64,000 bases of DNA from JBBQCW01 sp038319025 (GTDB lineage Bacteria > Actinomycetota > Thermoleophilia > Solirubrobacterales > Solirubrobacteraceae), in assembly GCA_038319025.1 (NCBI GenBank), contig JBBQCW010000002.1, positions 186,001-250,000 on the forward strand, written 5' to 3'. Of this stretch, positions 7,592 through 17,767 are shown in pieces. Position numbers and translations under genes: made by a program. The first letter of the stretch is position 1, and each line of letters starts with the position of its first letter. The notes under the pieces are model-generated. The model saw nothing but the letters and a program-made list of their open reading frames with translations. It was not told where the DNA came from and did no database searches.

Positions 7592-7681
7592 CCTCCGAAT
7601 CATCCCAGAGCGGTGTGGCGCGCTCGCACGCATGCCCCCAGCGCGACGGCGGCGGGTCACCCCGGCCGTATGCTCCCGCCC

Positions 7682-9244
7682 ATGTCGTGGTCAGAGGAAC
7701 TGGACGAGCTGGCTCAGCGCAAGGCGCTGGCCGCACTGATGGGCGGCGAGGAACGCGTCGCCCGCCAGCACGCGCAGGGCAAGCTGACCGCGCGCGAACG
7801 TCTGGCCCGTCTGCTCGACGAGGGTAGCTTCAAGGAGACGGGCTCCATCGCCGGCGTCGGGTCGTACGGCCCGGACGGCGAACTCGAGGACCTGCTGCCG
7901 GCGAACATGATCGTCGGCCAAGGCCTCCTCGACGGACGCCGCACCGTCGTGCAGGCCGACGACTTCACGGTGCGCGGCGGGGCGGCCGACGCCGCGATCT
8001 GGCAGAAGATGGTGTGGGCCGAGCAGGCCGCCAACGAGCTGCGACTACCCCTCGTGCGGCTGGTAGACGGCACGGGCGGAGGCGGCAGCGTGAAGACGCT
8101 GGAGTCGATGGGCTTCTCCTACGTCCCCCCGCTCCCCAGCTTTGACTTCGTGATCGACAACCTCTCGCGCGTTCCGGTCGCAGCTGCCGCGCTCGGTCCT
8201 TGCGCGGGTTTGGGCGCCGCCCGCGTCGTGATGAGCCACTTCAGCGTGATCGTGCAGGGCAGCGCGCAACTGTTCGTCGCCGGCCCGCCGGTGGTGGCCG
8301 CCGCGATGGGCGAGTCCCCCGACAAGGAAGAACTGGGTGGTGCGAAGGCGCAAGCCAAAGTCGGCGCCGTGGACAACATCGCGGCCGACGAGGACGATGC
8401 GCTCGAGCAGATCCGCCGCTTCCTCTCCTACCTGCCCGCCAACGCGTGGGAGGCCCCGCCGATCATCGCGGCTAGGGACCCGGCCGACCGCCGCGAGGAG
8501 GCGCTGCTGAGCATCATCCCGCGCGAGCAGCGCAAGACCTACGACATGCGCGAACTCGTTCGCCTTGTGGTTGACGCCGGTTCGTTCTTCGAAATCTCCC
8601 GCCGGTACGGCGGCTCGGTGATCACCGGATTCGCCCGGCTGCGCGGCCGCCCTGTCGGCGTGCTCGCCTCAGACCCGAAGTACTACGGCGGCGGCCTCAC
8701 CGGCGACGCCGCCGAGAAGGCCACGCGCTTCATCGACACCTGCGATGCGTTCAGCGTGCCGGTGATGAACCTCGTCGACCAGCCCGGCTTTGTGATCGGC
8801 ACCGCCTCCGAGCGGGCGAACACGATGCGCCGCGGCGCGCGGATGCTCTCCGCCGTGCGCCAGGCGCGCACGCCCTGGGTGTCGATCCTCGTGCGCAAGG
8901 TCTACGGCATCGCCGGGGCGGGCCACGGTGATGGCGCCCGGCTGAACCTGCGGTACGCATGGCCGTCAGGCAACTGGGGCTCGCTGCCGATCGCGGGTGG
9001 GCTGGAGGCCGCTTACCGCCGTGAGCTGGAGGCCGCCGAGGACCCCGTCGCGCTGCGGGCGCAGATCGAAGGCCGCCTCACCCGCGTCGTCTCCCCTTTC
9101 CGCACCGCTGAGCGGTTCAGCGTGGAGGAGATCATCGACCCGCGCGACACCAGGCCGATCCTGTGCGACTGGGCCGAGCGCGCCCACGAGCTGGTCGCGC
9201 TTGATGCCCACCTCGGGCCGGTTTCACGCGGCACCCGACCCTGA
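7682..9244 (+). CDS. acyl-CoA carboxylase, carboxyltransferase (beta) subunit
   Basis: A 520-residue carboxyltransferase that moves the carboxyl group from carboxy-biotin to an acyl-CoA (acetyl-, propionyl- or methylcrotonyl-CoA). Both crotonase-fold halves are present. N half: QGKLTARERLARLLDEGSF, the GGGGSVKTLESMG loop and VVAAAMGESPDKEELGGA. C half: TYDMRELVRLVVDAGSFFEI, the FIDTCDAFSVPVMNLVDQPGFVIG oxyanion region, RKVYGIAGAGHG. No biotin carboxylase or BCCP gene lies in the window, so its partner is encoded elsewhere. The gene after it starts only 4 bp downstream, suggesting co-transcription. Confidence 0.93.
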   Translation: MSWSEELDELAQRKALAALMGGEERVARQHAQGKLTARERLARLLDEGSFKETGSIAGVGSYGPDGELEDLLPANMIVGQGLLDGRRTVVQADDFTVRGGAADAAIWQKMVWAEQAANELRLPLVRLVDGTGGGGSVKTLESMGFSYVPPLPSFDFVIDNLSRVPVAAAALGPCAGLGAARVVMSHFSVIVQGSAQLFVAGPPVVAAAMGESPDKEELGGAKAQAKVGAVDNIAADEDDALEQIRRFLSYLPANAWEAPPIIAARDPADRREEALLSIIPREQRKTYDMRELVRLVVDAGSFFEISRRYGGSVITGFARLRGRPVGVLASDPKYYGGGLTGDAAEKATRFIDTCDAFSVPVMNLVDQPGFVIGTASERANTMRRGARMLSAVRQARTPWVSILVRKVYGIAGAGHGDGARLNLRYAWPSGNWGSLPIAGGLEAAYRRELEAAEDPVALRAQIEGRLTRVVSPFRTAERFSVEEIIDPRDTRPILCDWAERAHELVALDAHLGPVSRGTRP

Positions 9245-9248
9245 CGCC

Positions 9249-10439
9249 ATGACCGTCGCCCACGCCGACCGAACCCGGCTCGACCGCGCTACCGCGCAGC
9301 TGGATCCACCGTTCGCCGTCGTCGACCTCGACGCCTTCGACGCCAACGCCGCGGACCTTCTGCGGCGGGCCGGCGGCGTACCGATCCGCCTGGCCTCCAA
9401 GTCGCTGCGCTGCCGTGCGCTGCAAGATCGCGCGCTCGCCGCCGGATTCCGTGGGCAGCTCTGTTTCACCCTCCCCGAAGCCTTGTGGCTGGCCGAGCGC
9501 GGGGCCCGCGATCTTGTCGTCGCCTATCCGACGGTGGACCGCACCGCGCTCCACAAGCTTTCTCACGGCCCGCATGCGGCGGACATCGCGGTGATGGTGG
9601 ACGACCGCGCTCACCTTGACCTGATCGAGACGGCCGTCGGAGCCGACGGGGAGCCGATCCGCGTCGCGATCGACGTGGACGCCGGCTGGTGGCCGCTGGG
9701 CGGACGCGTGAAGATCGGCGTCAAGCGCTCTCCGGTGCACACGGCCGAGCAGGCGGCGGCGCTGGCCCGCGAGATCGTGCGGCGCCGCGAGTGCCACCTC
9801 GCCGGGCTGATGAGCTACGAAGCCCACATCGCGGGGGTCGGCGACGACGGGCCTGCGCGGGTCCGTGCCGCGCTCGTCCGCGCCATGCAGACCATGTCAG
9901 CGAAGGAACTCGTCGCCCGGCGCGCGGCCATCGTCGCCGCCGTGCGCGCCATCGCCCCACTTGAGTTCGTCAACGGTGGCGGGACCGGCTCCATCGAACG
10001 GACGGCAGCGGAGCCCGCCATCACCGAGGTCACCGCTGGATCGGGCCTCTACGGCCCCACGTTGTTTGACTCCTACCGGTCCTTCAAGCCCCGGCCGGCT
10101 GCGCTTTTCGCTCTACCGGTGGTGCGCCGCCCCAACGCCCGCGTGGCCACCCTGCTGGGCGGCGGGTATCCCGCGTCGGGCGCGGCGGGCGCGGACCGGC
10201 TGGTGCGCCCCTACCTGCCGACCGGCCTGGCGTTCGACACCACGGAGGGCGCCGGCGAGGTGCAGACGCCGCTGCACGGCGCAGCGGCCGCCGACCTACA
10301 GATCGGCGACCGCGTTTGGCTGCGACACGCGAAGGCGGGGGAACTGAGCGAACGGTTCGCGGCCTTCCACCTGATCGCCGGCGAGGAGATCGTCGACGTG
10401 GTGCCGACCTACCGGGGCGAAGGGGCCACGTTCCTCTAA
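9249..10439 (+). CDS. PLP-dependent alanine racemase-fold protein (amino acid deaminase/aldolase type)
   Basis: A 396-residue fold-type III PLP enzyme. The N-terminal barrel has the Schiff-base lysine in VPIRLASKSLRC, followed by GFRGQLCFTLPEAL, AIDVDAGWWPLGGRVKIGVKRSP and FVNGGGTGSIE, which contacts the PLP phosphate. The C-terminal domain ends WLRHAKAGELSERFAAFHLI, resembling the D-serine dehydratase/D-threonine aldolase-like domain. Family members act as D-threonine aldolases or D-serine deaminases; the exact reaction cannot be told. It starts 4 bp after the carboxyltransferase stop and precedes the aminotransferase by 74 bp. Confidence 0.85.
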   Translation: MTVAHADRTRLDRATAQLDPPFAVVDLDAFDANAADLLRRAGGVPIRLASKSLRCRALQDRALAAGFRGQLCFTLPEALWLAERGARDLVVAYPTVDRTALHKLSHGPHAADIAVMVDDRAHLDLIETAVGADGEPIRVAIDVDAGWWPLGGRVKIGVKRSPVHTAEQAAALAREIVRRRECHLAGLMSYEAHIAGVGDDGPARVRAALVRAMQTMSAKELVARRAAIVAAVRAIAPLEFVNGGGTGSIERTAAEPAITEVTAGSGLYGPTLFDSYRSFKPRPAALFALPVVRRPNARVATLLGGGYPASGAAGADRLVRPYLPTGLAFDTTEGAGEVQTPLHGAAAADLQIGDRVWLRHAKAGELSERFAAFHLIAGEEIVDVVPTYRGEGATFL

Positions 10440-10513
10440 GGCGCGACGGCGCAAGCAGTCTGGGACAACCCGGCGATTGCCTCCTACACGTCACCGGGGG
10501 TAGCTTTCACACC

Positions 10514-11791
10514 ATGACCGACACGCGCTTCTGGCACCCGTTCGCGGATATGAACGCAGTCCGCTCCACGGAGCTCGTCATGGCTCGCGGCGAGGGGGTG
10601 TACGTGTGGGATGAGGCCGGCACCCGTTACCTGGATGCCACGTCAAGCCTGTGGTGCGTGAACGTCGGTCATGGGCGACCGGAGATCGCCGAGGCCGCGG
10701 CTGCGCAGATGCGCACGCTCGCCTCCTACTCGGGGTTCGGCGCCTTCGCCAACCGGCCCGCGCTGGAGCTGTGCGAGCGCCTGGCCGATCTGGCTCCCGT
10801 CGACGACGCGCGGATCTTCCTGGGCTCAGGGGGCGGCGATGCGATCGATACCGCCGCCAAGATCGCCCGGCGCCACTTCGCGGTTGTCGGTCAGCCCGAC
10901 CGCGTTCATCTGATCGGCCGTACGCAGGGCTACCACGGCACCCACGGCCTGGGCACCTCGATCGGCGGCATCGTCGCCAACCACCAGGGCATGGGTCCGC
11001 TGGATCCGCACACGACTCACGTCGCCCACGACTCCCTGGCCGACATGGAAGCGGAGGTCGACCGCTTGGGCGCCGACCACGTGGCCGCGATCTTCCTCGA
11101 ACCCGTGATCGGCGCGGGCGGCGTCCACCAGCCGGTCCCCGGTTATCTACAGGGCGTTGCGGCGCTGTGCGAACGCACCGGGATCTTCCTCGTGGCGGAC
11201 TGTGTGATCGCCGGGTTCGGGCGGCTCGGCGAGTGGTTCGGGCCGGCCCGCTTCGGCATCCGGCCGGACATGATCACCTTCGCCAAGGGGGTGACCAGCG
11301 GGTATCTGCCACTCGGCGGGGTGGTCGCCGGAACGCGCGTGACCGGGCCGTTCTGGGATGAGCCGGGCACCGTGTTCCGCCACGGCCCCACCTACGCCGG
11401 CCACCCGACCTGCTGTGCGGCGGCGATGGCCAACATGGACATCATCGAGCGCGACGGACTGCTGGCGCGGGGGCTGGAGCTGGAAACGGAGATCGCCTCA
11501 GCGCTCGGCACGCTCGTCTCCCACCCTCTCGCGGGCGACATTCGTGCGGGTATCGGAGCGTTGGGAGCCGTGGCCTTCGACCCCGATGCGCTGGCCGCAC
11601 ATCCTGACCTGCCGGTGCGCGTCTTCGCCCACGCACGCGACCACGGTGTGCTCGTGCGCCCCCTCGGGGACGCCGTGGCGATCTCCCCGCCGCTGATCAT
11701 CAGCCGCGAGGAGGTGGACGGAGCGGCCGCGACGATCGGGGACGCGTTCGACGCCGTCGCGGCGGACCTCGGGGTTACGGCTGGGGTGTAG
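10514..11791 (+). CDS. class III aminotransferase
   Basis: A 425-residue omega-aminotransferase-type PLP enzyme. Motifs in order: FWHPFADMNAV, LDATSSLWCVNVGHG, FLGSGGGDAIDTAAKIARR, AIFLEPVIGAGGVH, LVADCVIAGFGRLGEWF, ITFAKGVTSGYLPLGG with the PLP lysine, and HGPTYAGHPTCCAAA. The PLP-binding Asp is in VADCVIAGFGR; the residue after it is Cys where most members have Glu. The amino donor is not predictable. The last 17 bp overlap the convergent lactone oxidase gene. Confidence 0.93.
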   Translation: MTDTRFWHPFADMNAVRSTELVMARGEGVYVWDEAGTRYLDATSSLWCVNVGHGRPEIAEAAAAQMRTLASYSGFGAFANRPALELCERLADLAPVDDARIFLGSGGGDAIDTAAKIARRHFAVVGQPDRVHLIGRTQGYHGTHGLGTSIGGIVANHQGMGPLDPHTTHVAHDSLADMEAEVDRLGADHVAAIFLEPVIGAGGVHQPVPGYLQGVAALCERTGIFLVADCVIAGFGRLGEWFGPARFGIRPDMITFAKGVTSGYLPLGGVVAGTRVTGPFWDEPGTVFRHGPTYAGHPTCCAAAMANMDIIERDGLLARGLELETEIASALGTLVSHPLAGDIRAGIGALGAVAFDPDALAAHPDLPVRVFAHARDHGVLVRPLGDAVAISPPLIISREEVDGAAATIGDAFDAVAADLGVTAGV

Positions 11792-13076
11792 CGCCGAAGA
11801 CCCTGTCCGTGTACTCGTTCGCGAACCGCCCCTCCGGGTCCAGGCGCGCTCGCACCGTCTGAAAGCGCTCCCAATCCGGGTAGCGCGGCGCCAGGGTTGT
11901 GGCGTCCTGGAAGTGCAGTTTGCCCCAGTGGGGTCGCCCATCGTGCCCGTCGGCCAGCGCCTCGACAGCCCGGAAATACGGCTCGTGCTCCATACCGCGG
12001 TACATGTGGACGGCCACGTAACAGGTGGCCCGCCCGCCGGCCGGGCTCAGAAACGCGTCATCGGGGGCGACGAACCGCACCTCGATGGGGAAGTTCACGG
12101 CAAAGCCACGGTGATCGATCTCGGCGCGAATGGCACGCAGGAACGATGCGCACGCCGCCCGCGGGATCGCGTACTCCATCTCCACGAACGGCACCGTCCG
12201 TGGCGTGGCGAAGATGCGGTCGCTGCGATCCACCCGAACGCTGGTCCCGGCCGACCGCGTGGCGAGGCGATTCAGGCTCGGGATCGCGGACGGGACGGCC
12301 CGCCCCAGCGCACTCATAGCGTGAAAGGCGTGGTTGGTGAGCAGCATGTCCTGCGCCCAGGCGTGCGCGGAGCTGCGCGGCCGCGCTGGCTCGTCGACCG
12401 GCTCGTTGGTACGCGTCAGCGCCATATCGGCGTGCGGGAAGACAAAGAACTCGAAGTGCTGATGACCGTCGACGTGCTCGTCGATCGCGTCGAGCACGTC
12501 GTCGAGCGGCATCGGCGCGTCGACCCCGCGCAGCGTGAACGCCGGCACGCAACGCAGTGTCAGCTCAGTGATCACTCCGCACGCCCCGATCGCCACCCGG
12601 GCCGCCCGCCAGGCCTCCGGGTCGGTCTGGGCGTCGAGTTCCAACACGGTGCCGTCTGCGACGACGACCTGCACCGCCTCCACGGCGGCCGACAGGTTGC
12701 GCAGCGTCGCGCCCGTCCCGTGCGTGCCCGTGGAGATGGCGCCGGCCACGCTCTGCACGTCGATGTCACCCAGGTTCTCCAGCGCCAGCCCGTGGTGGGA
12801 GAGCGCGCCGCTCAAGGCGTGCAGCGTCATGCCCGCCTGCACGCGTACTTGCCCGGTCGCGCTGTCCACGCCCAGCAGCCCGGCCATGTGGTCGAGACTC
12901 AGCAGCACGCCATCGGTCAGCACTGCACCGGTGAAGGAATGGCCCGCGCCGGCCACGCGCACCCGCCGGCCTGCCTCCTTGGCCCGGTGGACGGCCGCCA
13001 CCACGTCCTCGATGCGTGCGGGGTGCTCGACCACGGACGGTGTGCACTGCTGGTTGCCCGCCCAGTTGGACCACAT
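11775..13076 (-). CDS. FAD-linked D-arabinono/L-gulono-1,4-lactone oxidase-type enzyme
   Basis: A 433-residue VAO-superfamily oxidoreductase. The N-terminal FAD-binding domain has VEHPARIEDVVAAVHRAKEAG, the VAGAGHSFTG loop, LENLGDIDVQSVAGAISTGTHGTG and IGACGVITELTLRCVPAF. The C-terminal ALO domain contains the diagnostic RPHWGKLHF (HWxK) motif and ends in LDPEGRFANEYTDRVFG. The enzyme would oxidise an aldonolactone or alditol with O2 or an acceptor. The His in GHSFTG occupies the region used for covalent FAD attachment in relatives. It is convergent with the aminotransferase (17-bp overlap) and divergent from the rhodanese gene. Confidence 0.92.
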   Translation of the reverse strand: MWSNWAGNQQCTPSVVEHPARIEDVVAAVHRAKEAGRRVRVAGAGHSFTGAVLTDGVLLSLDHMAGLLGVDSATGQVRVQAGMTLHALSGALSHHGLALENLGDIDVQSVAGAISTGTHGTGATLRNLSAAVEAVQVVVADGTVLELDAQTDPEAWRAARVAIGACGVITELTLRCVPAFTLRGVDAPMPLDDVLDAIDEHVDGHQHFEFFVFPHADMALTRTNEPVDEPARPRSSAHAWAQDMLLTNHAFHAMSALGRAVPSAIPSLNRLATRSAGTSVRVDRSDRIFATPRTVPFVEMEYAIPRAACASFLRAIRAEIDHRGFAVNFPIEVRFVAPDDAFLSPAGGRATCYVAVHMYRGMEHEPYFRAVEALADGHDGRPHWGKLHFQDATTLAPRYPDWERFQTVRARLDPEGRFANEYTDRVFGATPQP

Positions 13077-13099
13077 GCGGAGAAGATAGCCTGAGCGTC

Positions 13100-13453
13100 A
13101 TGAGTAACCCCTTGGACGACCCGGAGATCGAGATCGCGCCGGAGCGCGCGCAGGCTCTCGTGACGGCGGGCGAAGCGGTGATCGTCGACGTCCGCGAGCC
13201 GTACGAGTGGGATGCGGGACGCATCGAGGGCGCGACGCACATCGAACTCGAGCACCTCAGCTCCCGGGCCGACGAGCTGCCGAAGGACACCGCGATCGTG
13301 TTCCAATGCCGCGCCGGCATCCGTTCGCTGATGGCCGCCCAGGCCTTCCGCCGAGCGGGCTACGACGCATGGTCGATGGCCGGCGGCCTGGCCGCGTGGG
13401 CCGGCGATGGCCTGCCACTGACTCCGGATGACGGCGTCGTCGCGGACCACTGA
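13100..13453 (+). CDS. single-domain rhodanese (sulfurtransferase)
   Basis: A 117-residue protein consisting of one rhodanese domain: VIVDVREPYEWDAGRIEGATHIEL, then the active-site loop CRAGIRS with the persulfide-forming Cys followed by Arg, then AGYDAWSMAGGLAAWAGDGLPL. It would transfer sulfane sulfur from thiosulfate or a cysteine desulfurase to an acceptor. The gene at 13457 follows with a 3-bp gap, so the two are likely co-transcribed. Confidence 0.95.
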   Translation: MSNPLDDPEIEIAPERAQALVTAGEAVIVDVREPYEWDAGRIEGATHIELEHLSSRADELPKDTAIVFQCRAGIRSLMAAQAFRRAGYDAWSMAGGLAAWAGDGLPLTPDDGVVADH

Positions 13454-13456
13454 CCG

Positions 13457-14581
13457 ATGATCAACCGGGTCCTGGTCGCGATCACCGCGGTCATCCTCGC
13501 CGTGATCCTCGCGATTGTCGTGGGCGATCGTGTCGAGCAGAGCACGAAAACGGTGGCAGCGTCGCCCCAGCCGGCGGTCACACCGCCGGTGGACGGCAAC
13601 TGGACCGAGCGCGGCATGAACATGACCGAGTACCAGCCGGGTGTGTTCAGCTCACCCGAGGCCGGTAACCAGCTGGACGCAATCCGGTCAACGGGGTCGA
13701 CGACGGTCGGGGTCGTGATCACCTGGTACCAGCCTGACCACAACGCGAACGCCGTCGCCCCTGACTCGGCCAAGAGCGCCACCGACGACGATGTGCGCGC
13801 GCTGGCCCAAGCCGCTCACGACCGCGGGATGACGGTGGTTCTCAAGCCACAGATCGACGTGCTGGACGGCACCTTCCGTGGCGCCATCACGCCGTCGGAC
13901 CCGGCCGCCTGGATGCGCTCGTACACCGACTTCGTTAACCACATCGCCGACGTGTCCAACCAGGTCGGCGCGACCACGCTGGTGATCGGCACGGAGCTTT
14001 CGAGCGTGTCGGGTCGCACCGACGATTGGCGGTCGCTGATCGGGCAGGTGCGCGGGCGCTTCCACGGCAAGCTCACCTACGGAGCCAACTGGGTGGACGA
14101 GGCGGAGAAGATCAAGTTCTGGGATGCGCTCGACACCATCGGGATCGACGCTTACATGCCGCTGGTGAAGAACGACCCCAACCCACCGATCGCCGACCTG
14201 GTTCACGGATGGGCCCCGTACCGCGCTCGGCTTGACGCGCTACGTCAGAAGCTCAACAAGGCCGTGCTGTTCACCGAATTGGGCTACCCCAGCCGACTGG
14301 GCGCCGCCGAGCAGCCGTCGCAAGAAGGCAGCGGTGCCATCTCTCAGGAGGCTCAGCGCCGAGCGTACGTGGCAGCATTCCGCGCCTGGAAGGGCGTCAC
14401 CTGGTTCCAAGGGGTCTGGTGGTGGGATTGGCCGGCCGCCGGGCCTGACCCAACCACGGATGCGGGCAGCTATACGCCGGCGGGCAAGGCGGCCCAGGCC
14501 GTGTTGACGCAGTGGCTCGGAGGTCCAGGTCCGACGTCCGGATCCACGCCGACCACCCCTGCGCCCGTCCCCGCCGGCTGA
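13457..14581 (+). CDS. membrane-anchored GH113/GTA-type TIM-barrel glycoside hydrolase-like protein
   Basis: A 374-residue protein with an N-terminal signal anchor (residues about 5-23) and an extracellular TIM barrel. The barrel carries features of GH113-like domains: RGMNMTEYQPGVFSSPEA, TVGVVITWYQPDHNAN, MTVVLKPQIDVLDGTFRG, the putative acid/base Glu in LVIGTELSS, IGIDAYMPL, and the putative nucleophile Glu in AVLFTELGYPS, followed by WFQGVWWWDWPA. The C terminus is a Pro/Thr-rich tail. It may cleave beta-mannan or a cell-surface polysaccharide; substrate is inferred only from family membership. A TCGGGG/CCCCGA hairpin begins at the base after the stop. Confidence 0.82.
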   Translation: MINRVLVAITAVILAVILAIVVGDRVEQSTKTVAASPQPAVTPPVDGNWTERGMNMTEYQPGVFSSPEAGNQLDAIRSTGSTTVGVVITWYQPDHNANAVAPDSAKSATDDDVRALAQAAHDRGMTVVLKPQIDVLDGTFRGAITPSDPAAWMRSYTDFVNHIADVSNQVGATTLVIGTELSSVSGRTDDWRSLIGQVRGRFHGKLTYGANWVDEAEKIKFWDALDTIGIDAYMPLVKNDPNPPIADLVHGWAPYRARLDALRQKLNKAVLFTELGYPSRLGAAEQPSQEGSGAISQEAQRRAYVAAFRAWKGVTWFQGVWWWDWPAAGPDPTTDAGSYTPAGKAAQAVLTQWLGGPGPTSGSTPTTPAPVPAG

Positions 14582-15166
14582 TCGGGGTCGCGCCCCGACA
14601 CCGCGACTCACCCCGAACGCACGAGAGCCCGCCTGGTGGAGCGGGCCCTCGACCGCGAACGAGATCAGAACTGGACGAACCGACCCCGGCGACGCGGCCT
14701 TCAAGGTATCAATCGTCGTTCCGCAACTCTCCGGTCCGCGCCGGGTTCTGACAGATGGAGCCTCCGCCCCCGGTCCACATCACGCTCTGCGGCCCGCCGG
14801 CCGCGCCCGCACCCCGCTCCATTCGGACCGGCGGTGCGGGGCGAGCGTGCTTCTCCTCTCGATGCGCGTCCTGCTCCGCTCGGCGCGACATACCTACTCC
14901 ACACCAGCCTCATCGGGTCTTCACCCGGGCGTCGTGGATATTCGTCCCATGCCCGCAAACTGCATCTCCGTCGCCAGGGCCGAAAGGTCGGCAGGGGGGC
15001 AACGGGGATCGGTTCCCGGCGGGCGTATGACGATCCAGGACTTGCCCGGACGGCTTCCCCAGCCCTGAATCGTTGCGGATCGTGTGGTGGCCACGGACGG
15101 CCACACGCGGTCCCCTTTTGGTGGCACACTCGCCCTCCGCCCCCGCGCCGGGTAGAACACGCGGTG
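14582..15166. other. 585-bp intergenic region with several hairpins and no supported gene
   Basis: No reading frame here looks protein-coding on either strand. Directly after the GH113-like stop is a 6-bp hairpin (TCGGGG 14582-14587 / CCCCGA 14593-14598) without a T tract. Around 14625-14645 GCCCGC...GCGGGC could form another. Between about 14976 and 15000 the segment GCCAGGGCC-GAAA-GGTCGGC can fold into a GNRA-capped stem with a 2-nt bulge. At about 15084-15108 GTGTGG and CCACAC flank a GGCC-containing stem followed by CCCCTTTT. The last 100 bp presumably hold the histidine kinase promoter. I cannot assign a known RNA family. Confidence 0.4.
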
Positions 15167-16509
<1,343 letters not shown>

Positions 16510-16513
<4 letters not shown>

Positions 16514-16893
16514 GCGATGATCGACCCCTCGTCCTCGCCGCCGACGACGACCCCGACATCCTCACGTTGATCACCGTCGCGGTGGAGCGCGCCGGCTGCG
16601 AGGTGATGATCGCCCGGGATGGGCAGGAGGCCCTCGCCCGGGCCCGCGAGCGCCCGCCCGCCATGGCCGTCGTCGATCTCAGCATGCCGCGGATGAACGG
16701 ACTGGAGCTGACGGAGGCGCTACGCGCCGACGAGGCGACCGCCGCGATCCCCATCCTGATCCTGTCCGCCGCCGTGCAGGCCCGCGACATCAAGGCGGCC
16801 GAGGAGGCCGGCGCCAACGAGCACATGCGCAAGCCGTTCAGCCCGCGCGAGCTGCGGGCCAAAGTCACGGAGCTGCTGGCAGGTCCCGCGTAG
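16510..16893 (+). CDS. stand-alone response regulator receiver (CheY-like)
   Basis: A 127-residue receiver with no output domain. The acidic pair is in LAADDDPD, the phosphoacceptor Asp in AVVDLSMPRMNG, the conserved Ser in LILSAAV and the Lys in MRKPFSP. It is translationally coupled to the histidine kinase upstream (GTGA overlap), which is almost certainly its phosphodonor. Lacking an output domain, it probably acts by protein-protein contact or as a phosphate relay to another protein. Confidence 0.95.
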
Positions 16894-16927
16894 GGCGGAC
16901 GCACGAGCGCCTGCGATCATCCTCGCC

Positions 16928-17767
16928 ATGACCGACAACATGTGGGACGCCGTAGCCGACGCCTGGGAGCGCAACACGGAGTTCGCTGACGGCCAGCTCG
17001 CCGGCGCCACGGAGGCGCTCCTCGATGCCGCGCAGATCGGTCCGGGGGATGCGGTCCTCGATATGGCGGCGGGCCCAGGTGGCGCGGGCCTCGTGGCGGC
17101 AACACGAGTTGGAGAAACTGGCCGTGTCGTCCTGAGCGACTCCTCACAGGAGATGGTCGCCGCGGCGGCGCGACGGGCGGCAGGACTCTCGAACGTGAAT
17201 GCGATGGAGAGCGACGTGCTGGCCATCGACGCGCCCGAGGGGAGCTTCGACGCAGTGATCTGCCGGCACGGCCTCATGTTCCTCGAATTGCCCGCCGACG
17301 GGGTGGCCGAAGCGGTGCGCGTGCTGCGCCCGGGCGGCCGCTACGGCGCGATGGTGTGGGCCGCCCGCGCCGACAACCCGTGGCTGACGCTGATCTTCGA
17401 CGCCGTGGGTGCACAGTTCGGCACTTCGTTCCCTCCGCCCGGCATCCGCGGGCCGTTCGCCCTTGATGATCCGGAGCTGCTGGCGGCGGCGCTGCGGACC
17501 GGCGGGCTCGATGACGTCGTGGTCACGCGTATCGAAACGCCGATGCGAATGCCCTCGCTGGAGGCTTGGTGGGAGCGCGTGCCCCAGATGGCCGGCTCGC
17601 TGGCGGCGGGATTGGCATCGATGGAACCCGACGTCCGCAAGGAGATCCGGGAACGGGCCCTGGCGGCCGGCGCGGCGGCCGCGCGAACGGACGACGCGGG
17701 CATCACCCTGGGCGGCGCGGTGCTCGTGGGGTCAGGCCGCCGATCCGCCTACGCGCCCGGCGAATAG
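16928..17767 (+). CDS. SAM-dependent class I methyltransferase
   Basis: A 279-residue Rossmann-fold methyltransferase of the UbiE/type-11 kind. The SAM-binding motif I is AVLDMAAGPGGAGLVAATRVGETG, followed by acidic motif II (RVVLSDSSQEMVAAAARRAAG), NAMESDVLAIDAPEGSFDAVICRHGLMFL (motif IV) and VLRPGGRYGAMVWA. The substrate is not predictable. The 3' end overlaps the convergent OmpR-type regulator gene by 19 bp. Confidence 0.9.
   Translation: MTDNMWDAVADAWERNTEFADGQLAGATEALLDAAQIGPGDAVLDMAAGPGGAGLVAATRVGETGRVVLSDSSQEMVAAAARRAAGLSNVNAMESDVLAIDAPEGSFDAVICRHGLMFLELPADGVAEAVRVLRPGGRYGAMVWAARADNPWLTLIFDAVGAQFGTSFPPPGIRGPFALDDPELLAAALRTGGLDDVVVTRIETPMRMPSLEAWWERVPQMAGSLAAGLASMEPDVRKEIRERALAAGAAAARTDDAGITLGGAVLVGSGRRSAYAPGE

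Noticed and set aside
11913..13094. A 393-codon plus-strand open frame
   Set aside because: Antisense to the lactone oxidase, which has full FAD and HWxK motifs.
14582..14598. TCGGGG/CCCCGA hairpin as an intrinsic terminator
   Set aside because: Only 6 bp and no T tract; left as part of the intergenic description.
14709..14891. Minus-strand small open frame ending GGSICQNPARTGELRNDD
   Set aside because: It looked like a possible short peptide, but there is no ribosome binding site, no known family and a composition typical of shadow frames; not enough to call a gene.
15084..15120. A terminator or known riboswitch (c-di-GMP, SAM, cobalamin) before the histidine kinase
   Set aside because: I compared the leader with the conserved cores of these classes and found no match. 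Only generic hairpins remain, so no ncRNA feature was called.
14636..15166. N-terminal extension of the first histidine kinase
   Set aside because: The in-frame extension is Arg/Pro-rich, lacks a signal or domain, and the kinase has a normal membrane start at 15167.
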